Notes under the pieces: model-generated
Seen by the model: only the letters and a program-made list of their open reading frames with translations
Databases searched by the model: none
Told to the model about the DNA's origin: nothing
Part shown: positions 1 through 8,100 of the stretch, piece after piece
Numbering within the stretch: position 1 is the first letter of the stretch
How the letters are laid out: the number at the start of each line of letters is the position of its first letter
Assembly (NCBI GenBank): GCA_949296785.1
Contig: CASFRQ010000162.1
Location: 1-10,959, forward strand
Reading direction: 5' to 3'
Length of the DNA stretch: 10,959 nt
Source of the DNA: an uncultured Alphaproteobacteria bacterium
GTDB taxonomy: Bacteria; Pseudomonadota; Alphaproteobacteria; CASFRQ01; SAAU01
Translations under genes and position numbers: made by a program

Positions 1-6
1 GTTGAA

Positions 7-471
7 TTGAAGATAAAATTATACCAAGCGGAGAGAAATAAAAACTCTTGGGTGATTAAAGCTAAAAAAAGCATTCCCAATGCGGATAATATTTTGGTTT
101 TTGCCTCGGTTATGATTCCAAACTATGAAACACAGAGATTTGGCGGTTCATTAAGTGATTTGGTATATGCCGTTGCAAAGGCCAATAATGACAATATGTC
201 TTCTTTTGATATAAATAAAAACAGACTTAACATTAATAATATTAACGGAACTTCAACTATTTATTTTAAAGAAACAATAAAAAATGTTTGGCAGGTAAAA
301 GCTTTACAGACTCCTGATGGCGAGTATATTGAAGATGTGGCGTATATGGGTTTATTTTTGCAACCATTGCTTCCGGATGAAGCCAAATTGGATTTTCAAC
401 GTAAAATTGGAAAAATGCAAATAAGGAAAGCGCCAACAGTAAATAATACTCCCAAAGTTATAGAGCTATAA
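7..471 (+). CDS. Hypothetical protein, possibly 5'-partial
   Basis: I do not recognise this protein. The frame is open from the first base of the window, so the TTG used here as the start may be internal and the true start may lie upstream. From this TTG the product is 154 residues, soluble, with no signal peptide or membrane segment. It is rich in Asn, Lys and Ile, with several aromatic beta-strand-like stretches (for example TSTIYFKETI and EDVAYMGLFLQPL) and a basic C-terminal tail (KIGKMQIRKAP). It is AT-rich like the primase and integrase genes and converges on the primase gene, with a shared terminator between them, so it probably belongs to the same mobile element. No function can be assigned. 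That it is coding is likely, given its length, its even composition and the terminator placed just after its stop. Confidence 0.7.
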   Translation: MKIKLYQAERNKNSWVIKAKKSIPNADNILVFASVMIPNYETQRFGGSLSDLVYAVAKANNDNMSSFDINKNRLNINNINGTSTIYFKETIKNVWQVKALQTPDGEYIEDVAYMGLFLQPLLPDEAKLDFQRKIGKMQIRKAPTVNNTPKVIEL

Positions 472-493
472 AGAAAAGGAGTTATAATAAACA

Positions 494-520
494 AAAGGGC
501 GGGGTTTAATTCCGCCCTTT
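494..520. terminator. Bidirectional intrinsic terminator between convergent genes
   Basis: AAAGGGCGG at 494-502 pairs perfectly with CCGCCCTTT at 512-520, with a short T/A-rich loop. It lies 23 bases after the stop of the upstream (+) gene and 17 bases from the stop of the (-) primase gene. The stem ends in three T on both strands. On the (+) side a further T-run follows at 531-536. The position between two converging genes fits a shared terminator. Confidence 0.75.
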
Positions 521-537
521 ATCTGTCTGCTTTTTTC

Positions 538-2880
538 CTAATAATTTTTTACTAGTTCATAAACCTCTGGGTTGACGTAGTAGGTTTTGCGGGATCTTCC
601 TGCCGTATTTCCTGCACGGGAAGATTTACAGCTTAGCCAATTTAAGTCAATGAGTCTGTTTGCAGCTGTTTCTGCCTGCTCCTTGCGGCGTAGGTTTGCC
701 ACATTGCCGTTATTGTAAACATCGCGCAAAATAAAGCTTTGCGGTTTATTTTCAATAATCCACTTTGCTAAGGCGCGAGCCTCAATATTTTCGGTAGGGC
801 TGTAATACATATTATAAACCCTTTCACACATTGGGGTTAAATATGTATCATACAACTCAATCGCCATTTGGATAGCCTCAAAACTAACTTCTGTCGGTTC
901 GGGATATTCAGAATCCGCCCACCATAGCAGTTCAAGCAGTAAAGCTAAACGTAAAACATAGCCTTGACCTTTGCCAAGAAAATATTTCAAAATACTTTCT
1001 TCCTGTTGTGATTTGTTTAAATGGGCAAGATACCAAGTATTGAAAATCTGTTGAGCCTCAATGCTTAACGGCAGGCATTTCTTTTGTTTTTCGGCATTAT
1101 CAGCATACGGATCTAACAGAGAATCAAGATTTTTAAATGCTGCCAACACATTTTCCGGCAAAGCGATATTTTGCGGGATAGCAGCCGGTTTAAGCTCTGG
1201 ATAGACCCATAGAAAGCGCGCAAGGAAACCGTCCCCGCGGTCGGAAAGAACCGTGTCTATGAGCCTTTGAGGCTGGATAGTACCGAAAACGGAAACAAGC
1301 AGATTTTGAATTTCTAACCGTTCATCGTCAAATTTGACACGGTTACAAACAAACTTATTACCATTAAAAGCCTCGAGCCAAAAACCACGTTCTGAACTGC
1401 CGCTATTGTAACGATTCATTCCGGAAACCCACGCCGATAATTCATCGCGAAAGATAATAGCCCCTTTAACGTTTTTTTCCATATCAGAGGTTAACGCCTC
1501 TTGGGTTGTATCGCCATAAACAAAGCGATAAGTTTGTGGCTTTGGTGGAATAATGGCAGAACTTGGGAAATTGCTTGCAGTATCGGGATTTTCTTTGACT
1601 TTTTCTTTCCATTCTTTTTTGCGTTGCTTAGCAACTTCCTTTTCACGTTTCCATTTTGCCATTTGGGCAGAATACTCACTTTTTCGGGAATCCTCAATTT
1701 TATTGAGAATTTTCCGAATAGGAGTTGTAGCCGGAGTTTTACCTGAACTGGGTTCTCCTATTGCACCAATCCAAAGGCAACAAGATTCTTCCCAACCTGC
1801 CCAAGGGGAAATACTGCGGGATAATCCGATAACTCCTGCCGCTCCTGCTAACAAAGAGAAAGCAACATAATCAACAGGGGCGTTGGTGGTTTCAGACGTT
1901 TGAATTACCCAATCTTCCAATCCCTTAAATATTTTGGTATTTAATTTTGGGGCGGGCAAAAGGATTTTTGTTTTGAGAATGTCCATATCCGGCTCAGAAT
2001 CTGCTGGAATATTGCAATTTTCTTCCACAAACTTCAAAGCATTATCAAAAGTTTTAATGGATTCCTCTTTTGATAATCCGGACAGTATAGCGGCATTAAT
2101 AATATTTTCTTTTATTTCTGCCATATTTAGATTTTTACGCATAGCACGCCTTATAAGACTGATAGAACGCTTATAGAGTGTGTCGTTGCGTTGTCCTTGC
2201 GGCGCGTTTGAAATTTCTTCCAGCACGCCTGAAACGGGCAAAGTTTGTTTTTCCGCATTGGTCATCAAAGAAATCAACCAAGTGGGAGCATCGGGAAAAT
2301 CTTGATTAGAAACAAAGTTTTCCCAAGTATAGCGGTGTCCATTCTCGTGAATTGAGGGCGGTGCAACCACATAACCACCATTAGCTCGAATATCTATGTG
2401 GTCGGCAATTTTGCTTGTACTACATTTTAGCTCTACATTTTCAGGCATTTTGAAATATAGGTGCTTGCCCTTGCCGGTTTTTACGGTCGGAGCGTCAAGT
2501 TTGCCATAGATAAGTTCTAGGCGGTTTAAAGATTCAAAACCTTGTTCACCGTCTATATCGACAACAAAAATATTGTTGATTTGTCCGGTCGGAATGCCGA
2601 TATTGCAATCGGGGAATTTTTTATTCCATTCCTGCAATACGACTTTATCCGTAGTTGCAGCTTTAAAACCGTTAGCGCACAATGGCTTTTTGTCTTGCCT
2701 TTTGACTGGAAAGACTTTAATATTATGTTCTGTGTAAAACATAGCATTATCAAAAAAGTTATGAGCTTCTGCGATATTGTCTTTTTTACTGGCGAGATTA
2801 GATACTGCAATATCTTCTCTCGGAAGGAGCGGGAAATTTTGCTTTTCTCGTTCCTTTTTTTCTATCAAAATATTATTCAT
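538..2880 (-). CDS. Prim-Pol / DUF3987 primase-helicase-like replication protein
   Basis: This 780-residue protein has two parts. Residues about 44-205 match the bifunctional DNA primase/polymerase (Prim-Pol, archaeo-eukaryotic primase) fold: VVDIDG carries the metal-binding D108 and D110, GKGKH is at 136-140, and VVAPPSIHENGHRYTW at about 171-186 is the typical last motif. Residues about 315-780 match DUF3987, an ATPase/helicase-like domain: a Walker A loop, GEPSSGKT (375-382), and a Walker B-like strand, GAIIFRDE (473-480). A Lys/Glu-rich, probably helical stretch lies between them (about 397-432). Such proteins start or unwind DNA during replication of phages, satellites and integrative elements. 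The ATG at 2880 is the first start and has only a weak purine-rich GAAAG site upstream. The gene is 60 bases downstream of the small gene ending at 2941 and probably shares its promoter. The domain calls are secure; the exact role in the element is inferred. Confidence 0.88.
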   Translation of the reverse strand: MNNILIEKKEREKQNFPLLPREDIAVSNLASKKDNIAEAHNFFDNAMFYTEHNIKVFPVKRQDKKPLCANGFKAATTDKVVLQEWNKKFPDCNIGIPTGQINNIFVVDIDGEQGFESLNRLELIYGKLDAPTVKTGKGKHLYFKMPENVELKCSTSKIADHIDIRANGGYVVAPPSIHENGHRYTWENFVSNQDFPDAPTWLISLMTNAEKQTLPVSGVLEEISNAPQGQRNDTLYKRSISLIRRAMRKNLNMAEIKENIINAAILSGLSKEESIKTFDNALKFVEENCNIPADSEPDMDILKTKILLPAPKLNTKIFKGLEDWVIQTSETTNAPVDYVAFSLLAGAAGVIGLSRSISPWAGWEESCCLWIGAIGEPSSGKTPATTPIRKILNKIEDSRKSEYSAQMAKWKREKEVAKQRKKEWKEKVKENPDTASNFPSSAIIPPKPQTYRFVYGDTTQEALTSDMEKNVKGAIIFRDELSAWVSGMNRYNSGSSERGFWLEAFNGNKFVCNRVKFDDERLEIQNLLVSVFGTIQPQRLIDTVLSDRGDGFLARFLWVYPELKPAAIPQNIALPENVLAAFKNLDSLLDPYADNAEKQKKCLPLSIEAQQIFNTWYLAHLNKSQQEESILKYFLGKGQGYVLRLALLLELLWWADSEYPEPTEVSFEAIQMAIELYDTYLTPMCERVYNMYYSPTENIEARALAKWIIENKPQSFILRDVYNNGNVANLRRKEQAETAANRLIDLNWLSCKSSRAGNTAGRSRKTYYVNPEVYELVKNY

Positions 2881-2940
2881 TAAAAAACTTTCATAAATTA
2901 GAATTAAAAAATATTTGAGTGTTTGTTGAAGTTGTTAGAT

Positions 2941-3240
2941 TTATTGGATGTTGTAATAATCTATATCGTCCTCAGAAACTATTTCAAATTTTTGCTTAAT
3001 ATATGCCAAAATTCTTTTCGGCGTATATAGGGCATTTCTTCCCGAATAAGCTGAAACCCCAATGCAATCCCCGTATCCTCGGCTATCTTCACATTTTAAA
3101 GTATTGTATTTAAAAATTTTGAAGGTATTGCAAAGTTCTTTTCGAGTGATATCGTGCCTATTCTTTAAGAAATCTTTGATTTCCTCAAAAAGCGATGCAG
3201 ATATATATTTTTTTTGTTTTTTAATTTTTATTTCTTTCAT
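2941..3240 (-). CDS. Small hypothetical protein of the mobile element
   Basis: I do not recognise this 99-residue protein. It begins with a very basic segment (KEIKIKKQKK), followed by helix-forming sequence (about 15-45, SLFEEIKDFLKNRHDITRKELCNTF). A central Gly/Tyr-rich part (DSRGYGDCIGVSAYSGRN, about 53-70) and a last helix (RILAYIKQKFEIV) follow. The HDITRKELCNTF stretch could be one half of a helix-turn-helix, but that is only a guess. The start is supported by AAGGA about 8 bases upstream and by a sigma70-like promoter at 3268-3296. It sits between the integrase and the primase, where satellites and integrative islands often carry a small excisionase or regulator gene. It is the first gene of a likely two-gene transcript with the primase. 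Confidence 0.7.
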   Translation of the reverse strand: MKEIKIKKQKKYISASLFEEIKDFLKNRHDITRKELCNTFKIFKYNTLKCEDSRGYGDCIGVSAYSGRNALYTPKRILAYIKQKFEIVSEDDIDYYNIQ

Positions 3241-3267
3241 TGTTTAATCCTTTTTTAAGTTAAATGA

Positions 3268-3296
3268 AGTATATACGCAATTTGTTTTCCAGTTAA
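3268..3296 (-). promoter_or_regulatory. Sigma70-like promoter for the small gene and primase
   Basis: On the minus strand a -35 box TTAACT (3291-3296) and a -10 box TATACT (3268-3273) are exactly 17 bases apart. They match the consensus at 4/6 and 5/6 positions. Transcription would begin near 3261, giving a leader of about 20 bases that contains the AAGGA ribosome site before the ATG at 3240. Confidence 0.6.
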
Positions 3297-3312
3297 TCGT
3301 TTATTTACGATT
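3295..3312. promoter_or_regulatory. Dyad AATCGT-N6-ACGATT, candidate operator
   Basis: AATCGT (3295-3300) and ACGATT (3307-3312) form a perfect inverted repeat with six A/T bases between. The dyad overlaps the outer edge of the -35 box of the minus-strand promoter, a usual place for a repressor or activator site. No T-run follows, so it is not a terminator. Which protein would bind is unknown. The rest of 3313-3404 shows no gene. Confidence 0.4.
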
Positions 3313-3404
3313 TTTGGTGTATCATATAAATTTTATCAAATATGTTTATATCAAAAGGAGTATTAAAAAGAAGTAATGGCAATGATAATTTTTTTATAAA
3401 AACA

Positions 3405-4528
3405 TTATTCATCCAATACTTGCACGGATTTACGCAAGCGCTCTTTGTCTAAGTGCGAGTACCGCATAGTCATTTTTATGTCTTTATGCCCCAACAACTC
3501 TTTGACTTCATAAATGGAAACGCCTTTGTCAACTAATCTGCTGGCATAAGTGTGCCGCAAAGAGTGAAAAACAATTTTCTGCTTTCGGTCTGTGATGCCC
3601 TTGTTAAGTCCGATTGTTTTTACTGCCCGTTCAAAAGTTCTTGAAATATGTTTTATTTGCTCGCCATCGCGACTCGGAAATAAAAGCTGATTGCCTTCGC
3701 CTGATTTGAGTTTTGATAATTCACCTTGAACACGTTTAGACATATAAGCGTGCCGATTACTGCCGTTTTTGGTATCTCTTAAAAATAGTAAACGTTCTTT
3801 AATACTGCCCAAGTTAGTTTGAAAATCTCTCCCGCTCTTAAACCACAATCAGCGGAAATGAGTGCCATTAAATAAATATTGTAACTATGCTTTTTTATTT
3901 CTGCTAATAAATCATTTAACTCTTTGTCCGTTAAAAACCGCATACGGCGATTGTCATCATTTTTAAGTTTACCAAATTTTGCTGTTAGGTTTTCTCCTGC
4001 AAACAATTCATTTTTAATAGCAAAGTTAAAAACCTGTCTTATTAAGGCAATCGCATAATTCTTTGAACGTGTAGATAAGCCTTTTTTCTCCATAGGTTGT
4101 AAAACCCTAGTGAGGCTAATGCGGCTAATGAGGTTTAACTTAACACCGCCCAAAACAGGCTTTAACCACTTTTTATATAAATGGACTTCCCTGTTATAGG
4201 TTGATTTTCTATCTTTATTTTGAATATGAGGTTGATAATATTCTTCAAAAAGCTCTGAGAACGTTATATTTGCCGCCTCATTAGCTATTTTCTCCTGTTC
4301 GCGTTGTTCGGCTTTCTCTTTTAACGAAAGTGCTTTACCAGTTTTTATATCGCGTTTTAATTCACTTAAAATTTCATAAGCCTGAGCTGCCGTAAATCCT
4401 TCCGATTTATAGCCGATACTTTCTTCATACTGTTTACCGTTCCGCGTATAGCGAATAGAAAAATAAATATCTTTTTTATTGTTACGGATACATTCTTTTG
4501 TGCGTACCCCTGGAAAACTTTTAACCAT
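3405..4528 (-). pseudogene. Tyrosine recombinase (phage-type integrase), frameshifted
   Basis: Two overlapping frames (4528-3779 and about 3809-3405) together make a complete tyrosine recombinase. Adding one base in the CCC run at 3808-3810 (GGG on the coding strand) joins LTW to GSIKERLLFL and gives a 374-residue protein of normal integrase length. All six catalytic positions are then present: R231 (CGLRAGE), K254 (DTKNG), H322 and R325 (HSLRH), H348 (LGHK) and Y357 (RYSHL). The N-terminus (about 1-75) looks like an arm-type DNA-binding domain and residues about 90-190 like the core-binding (SAM-like) domain. As read, the first frame stops at 3779, after R231 and before K254, so neither half could recombine DNA alone. 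The ATG at 4528 has GGAG about 9 bases upstream. Such enzymes insert and excise mobile elements at att sites. The break could be a real mutation or a sequencing error in a short G run. Confidence 0.88.
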
Positions 4529-4592
4529 TTTCTAAAACTCCATTCGTTGTTTTCATAACCCTGTATACTACCCAAAAAGTTAGAAAAAACGA

Positions 4593-4622
4593 GTGCGCCT
4601 AGGTACGCCTAAGTACGCTAAG
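4593..4622. repeat. Three tandem 10-bp repeats upstream of the integrase
   Basis: Three consecutive units, GTGCGCCTAG, GTACGCCTAA and GTACGCTAAG, occupy 4593-4622 with a period of 10 bases, close to one helical turn. They lie 65-95 bases upstream of the integrase start, between it and the chromosomal side. Repeats of this kind can be arm-type integrase sites or binding sites for a regulator. Neither role is proven here. Confidence 0.5.
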
Positions 4623-4641
4623 CAAAAAATTTTTTTGCTTA
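4619..4641. repeat. Perfect A/T-rich palindrome at the element edge
   Basis: TAAGCAAAAAA (4619-4629) and TTTTTTGCTTA (4631-4641) are exact inverted copies around a single T. As a hairpin it would have an A/T stem under a short GC clamp and could end transcription weakly in either direction. It could equally be a protein-bound palindrome in an att region. It overlaps the third 10-bp repeat. No other feature was seen in 4642-4700. Confidence 0.4.
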
Positions 4642-4700
4642 AACGTCTTGAAAATCAATAAAAATGTAGGAAACTTAAATACTTGGAAAAATCAATTTGG

Positions 4701-4963
4701 GGTTTTAACGGCCAGTCTGTCCACGGGCGGGGTGGCGATGACGCTTAAGTCTCTGACGCCGGTCAAAGCCATTTGCAAAGTCCTGGGAATGGGGGTTGCG
4801 GTGAGGGTTAAAACATGGACGCCGGATTTAAGTTCTTTGAGTCTTTCCTTATGAGCGACGCCGAAACTTTGTTCCTCATCCACGACGAGCAAGGACAGGT
4901 TCTTAAAATCAATGTTTTTGGACAACAGAGCATGCGTCCCGATGACGATGTCTACCGTTCCTT
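4701..4963 (-). pseudogene. Stray internal fragment of mfd (second copy)
   Basis: These 263 bases align without gaps to 6139-6401 inside the full mfd gene, with 13 differences by my count (about 95% identity). The piece codes, in the same orientation as mfd, for helicase motif II (VVDEEQSFG) and motif III (TATPIPRT), and ends after RLAVKT. Only one difference changes the protein (Thr to Ser in KNLTLL); the other twelve are silent. An in-frame TAA lies just upstream (4974-4976) and the frame ends two codons after the homology, so it cannot make a working protein. The homology stops sharply at both ends. The silent-only pattern suggests it derives from a functional mfd allele of a related strain and has not drifted long. 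It lies between the integrase and the resident mfd. Confidence 0.9.
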
Positions 4964-5017
4964 CATTTTTCTCTTATTGCGATGAAGGCAAAAATATCAG
5001 TGTTAACGGACTTAATA

Positions 5018-5043
5018 TTTTAATGCCGGATGTTTTAATGCCG
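5018..5043. repeat. Two direct 11-bp repeats downstream of mfd
   Basis: TTTTAATGCCG occurs at 5018-5028 and again at 5033-5043, four bases apart. They are in the short stretch (4964-5058) between the stray mfd fragment and the apparent ancestral mfd stop. No gene or convincing terminator is seen in that stretch. Confidence 0.45.
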
Positions 5044-5058
5044 AAAAAACGGGCGAAT

Positions 5059-5118
5059 TTATATGGACGCCAGTTCAGCCAAGGTTTTTAAAAGCTTGGT
5101 GATACCGTTCAGGCGGTC
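5059..5118 (-). other. In-frame C-terminal tail of mfd beyond the early stop
   Basis: Directly after the TAA at 5119-5121, the mfd frame continues for 19 codons (DRLNGITKLL and on to LAELASI) and then meets TAA at 5059-5061. This matches the way alphaproteobacterial Mfd proteins usually end: a Trp, Pro and Glu stretch, then RL.G and a short Leu/Ala helix. If the first TAA were GAA, the join would read NKP-E-DRLNG. The stretch is therefore most likely the lost end of mfd rather than chance open sequence. Confidence 0.7.
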
Positions 5119-8100
5119 TTACGGCTTGTTCCAAGTACGCATGACGGTCAGGCGGTAGTCGGCGTTTAGCTTCACGGTGCCGAGTTGGTCTTGGATAAAA
5201 GAAATCAATCCCGCCGGATTCGGGAAGGATTTTTTCCAGAAACTTAAAACCGCCCCTTTTGGCCCGACATCCACTTTTTCCACATTTGCTTGTCTGGCCA
5301 GGATTTTTAGGGAAACGACTTTGAATAAATTGATGACCTGTTCGGGCAAAGGACCGAATCTATCCTCCATCTCCTGACGCATTTTCTGCGCTTCCTCCTC
5401 GGTCTGAAGGGCGGCAATTCTATGGTACAGCTCCATTTTCAACGCCAAATCGCCGATGTATGTTTCCGGAATTAAAACGGGGAGGTCTAGGGCGATTTGC
5501 GGGGAGAATTTCTCTTCTATTTCCTCTTGTTTTTTGCCGGCTTTCAGGGCGGCGACCGCTTCTTCTAGCATTTTTTGGTAAAGTTCAACGCCGACTTCCT
5601 GTATATGTCCGGACTGTTCTTCACCTAAAAGGTTGCCGGCGCCCCGGATATCCAAATCCTGGCTGGCTAGATTGAAGCCGGCGCCTAAAGTATCCAGACT
5701 TTGCAAAACAGACAGCCGTCTTTGCGCGACGGGGCCCAACTTCATATTCTGCGGCAAAGTTAGGTAGCAGAACGCCCGCAGCTTTGACCGCCCGACCCGG
5801 CCGCGAATCTGATACAACTGCCCCAGACCGAACCTGTCCGCCCGGTGGATAATCAATGTGTTGACGGACGGAATATCAATGCCCGATTCTATAATGGAGG
5901 TGGAGAGGAGGAGGTCGTATTTTTTCTCCACAAAATCGGTCATGATTTTTTCCAGTTTAGAGGCGGGCATTTGTCCGTGAGCGGCAGCGATTTTCAAGTC
6001 CGGGATTAAATCCTGCAAAGTTTGTAACAGGGGCGCCATATCCGAAATCCTGGGACAGACATAGAAAACTTGTCCGCCGCGGAATCTTTCGCGAAGGATG
6101 GCTTCTTTCACAATTACTCTGTCAAAGGGTAGAATATAGGTTTTGACAGCCAGTCTATCCACGGGCGGGGTGGCGATGACGCTTAAGTCTCTGACGCCGG
6201 TCAAAGCCATTTGCAAAGTCCTAGGAATGGGGGTTGCGGTTAAGGTCAAGACATGGACGCCGGATTTAAGTTCTTTGAGTCTTTCCTTATGCGCGACGCC
6301 GAAACTTTGTTCCTCATCCACGACCAGAAGGGTCAGGTTCTTAAAATCAATGTTTTTGGACAACAGAGCATGCGTCCCGATGACGATGTCTACCGTTCCT
6401 TTTTTCAGTTCTTCTTTGGTTTGTTTGGCTTCCTTGGCACTGACCAGACGGGAAAGCATTTTGACGCGGACGGGGAACCCTTCAAAACGGTTTTTAAAAT
6501 TCTCATAATGCTGGCGCGCCAGCAGGGTTGTGGGGACAACTACCGCCGCCTGTCCGCCGTTCATGACGGTGGTGAAGCAAGCGCGCAAAGCCACTTCCGT
6601 CTTTCCGAAGCCGACATCCCCGCAAACCAAGCGATCCATTGGTCGTCCGAGGGACAAATCCTCTTGGACATCCAGAATGGCTTTCAGCTGGTCAGGCGTT
6701 TCCACATAGGGGAACCGGGCGCAAAAATCATCGTAAGCCCCTTGTAAAGGGATGATTTTCGGTACTTTTTTCAAATATCTTTCGGCGGCGAGCGCCATCA
6801 GTTTTTCCGCCACATCCTTGATGTATTTTTTCAGTTTGGCCTTTTTAGCCTCCCATGCCGGAGAGCCGAGCCTATCCAAAGCCGTCGTTTCGGAATCGGA
6901 ACCATACCTGCTTAAAACATCAATGTTCTCAATCGGGATGAACAGTTTGCTGCCTTCGGCGTAAACCAGTTCCAGGCATTCGTGCGCCGCCCCGCCGGCA
7001 GACAGGGTTTTCAACCCGTTGTATTGTCCGATGCCGTGGGATAAGTGGACAACCAAATCTCCGATATTTAACGAAGAAACATCCTGAATAAAGTTTTCCT
7101 TCCCTTTTTTCTTCTTCATCAGGGGGCGGATTTTTTCGCCGAATAAATCCCCCTGGGAAACAAAAGCAAAATCGGAATTTGTAAATCCCCTTTCCAAAGG
7201 GAACAAAACGACGGATGGGGATTTTTTTATTGCCTGTTCAAAGGTTTCGGCAATCTTGACGGAAGGAAAACGGGAAAGGAGTCCCGCCTGCATTTTTTCG
7301 GCGGACGCACGGGAATACGCCGTTAGAATAACTTTTTGCGGCGTCTTTTTGATAAAGTCCGCCAAAGCATCGTACACATTGACGGCGGCATTGATTTTTT
7401 CTTCCACAAAAGTTTGCCCGACGCGCCCGCCGGCGTCAAATCCGTTTTCCGAAGAAACAAAAGGAGTCAGTTCATACGCTTTTTGTCCCTTGTTTTTTTT
7501 CTCGCTTAAGAATTTTTCAAATTCCTCTCTGCTCAGGAACATTTTTTCAGCCGGAACGGGGTGATATATCATTTCCAGTTCGGAAGGGGCTTTTAATGCC
7601 TGTTCCCGGGCTTCGTAATATTCGTTAATTTGCTGCGTATGTTCTTTAAAGGCGTCAAAAAACTGGTAATCCAAAGAAACGGAGGTTTTTTCGGGCAGAT
7701 AGTCAAACAAAACGGCGGTTTTTTCATAAAACAAAGGCAGCCAGTGTTCCATTCCTTCCATTCTTTGCCCGGCGGATACGGCGGCGTAAAGAGTGTCTCT
7801 TGCCTGAACGGCGCCGAAGAGGGAACGGTATTGCGACCTGAAAAGGCTGACAGACTTATCGGACAAAAGGGTTTCCGTCATTGCGTGCAGGGTCAGGCCG
7901 TCCGTTTGATTTAACGACCTTTGAGACAAGGGGTCAAAGAAGCGTATGTTTTCCACTTCTTCGCCGAATAAATCAATTCTGACCGGATAGGAGCCTGACG
8001 GCGGATAAATGTCTATCAGGCCGCCGCGGAAGGCATATTCCCCTGGTTGAAACACTTTTTCGGCGTTTTTATAACCGTATTCGTTTAAAAACTTTTTTAA

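Noticed and set aside
3376..3399. Seven-codon plus-strand frame (MAMIIFL) after an AAAAGGAG motif
   Set aside because: It is too short and the ribosome-site spacing is too long (15 bases); it may be debris but cannot be supported as a gene.
3779..3848. Programmed -1 frameshift in the integrase
   Set aside because: No X_XXY_YYZ slippery heptamer in the correct frame was found near the overlap, and integrases of this type are normally made from a single frame.
4948..5091. 47-codon plus-strand frame starting MSTVPSFF and ending GRQFSQGF
   Set aside because: Its first codons lie in antisense mfd-fragment DNA and its end is antisense to the lost mfd tail, so the frame is most likely accidental.
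6253..6747. 164-residue plus-strand frame inside mfd
   Set aside because: It is a mirror frame of the conserved helicase motifs of mfd.
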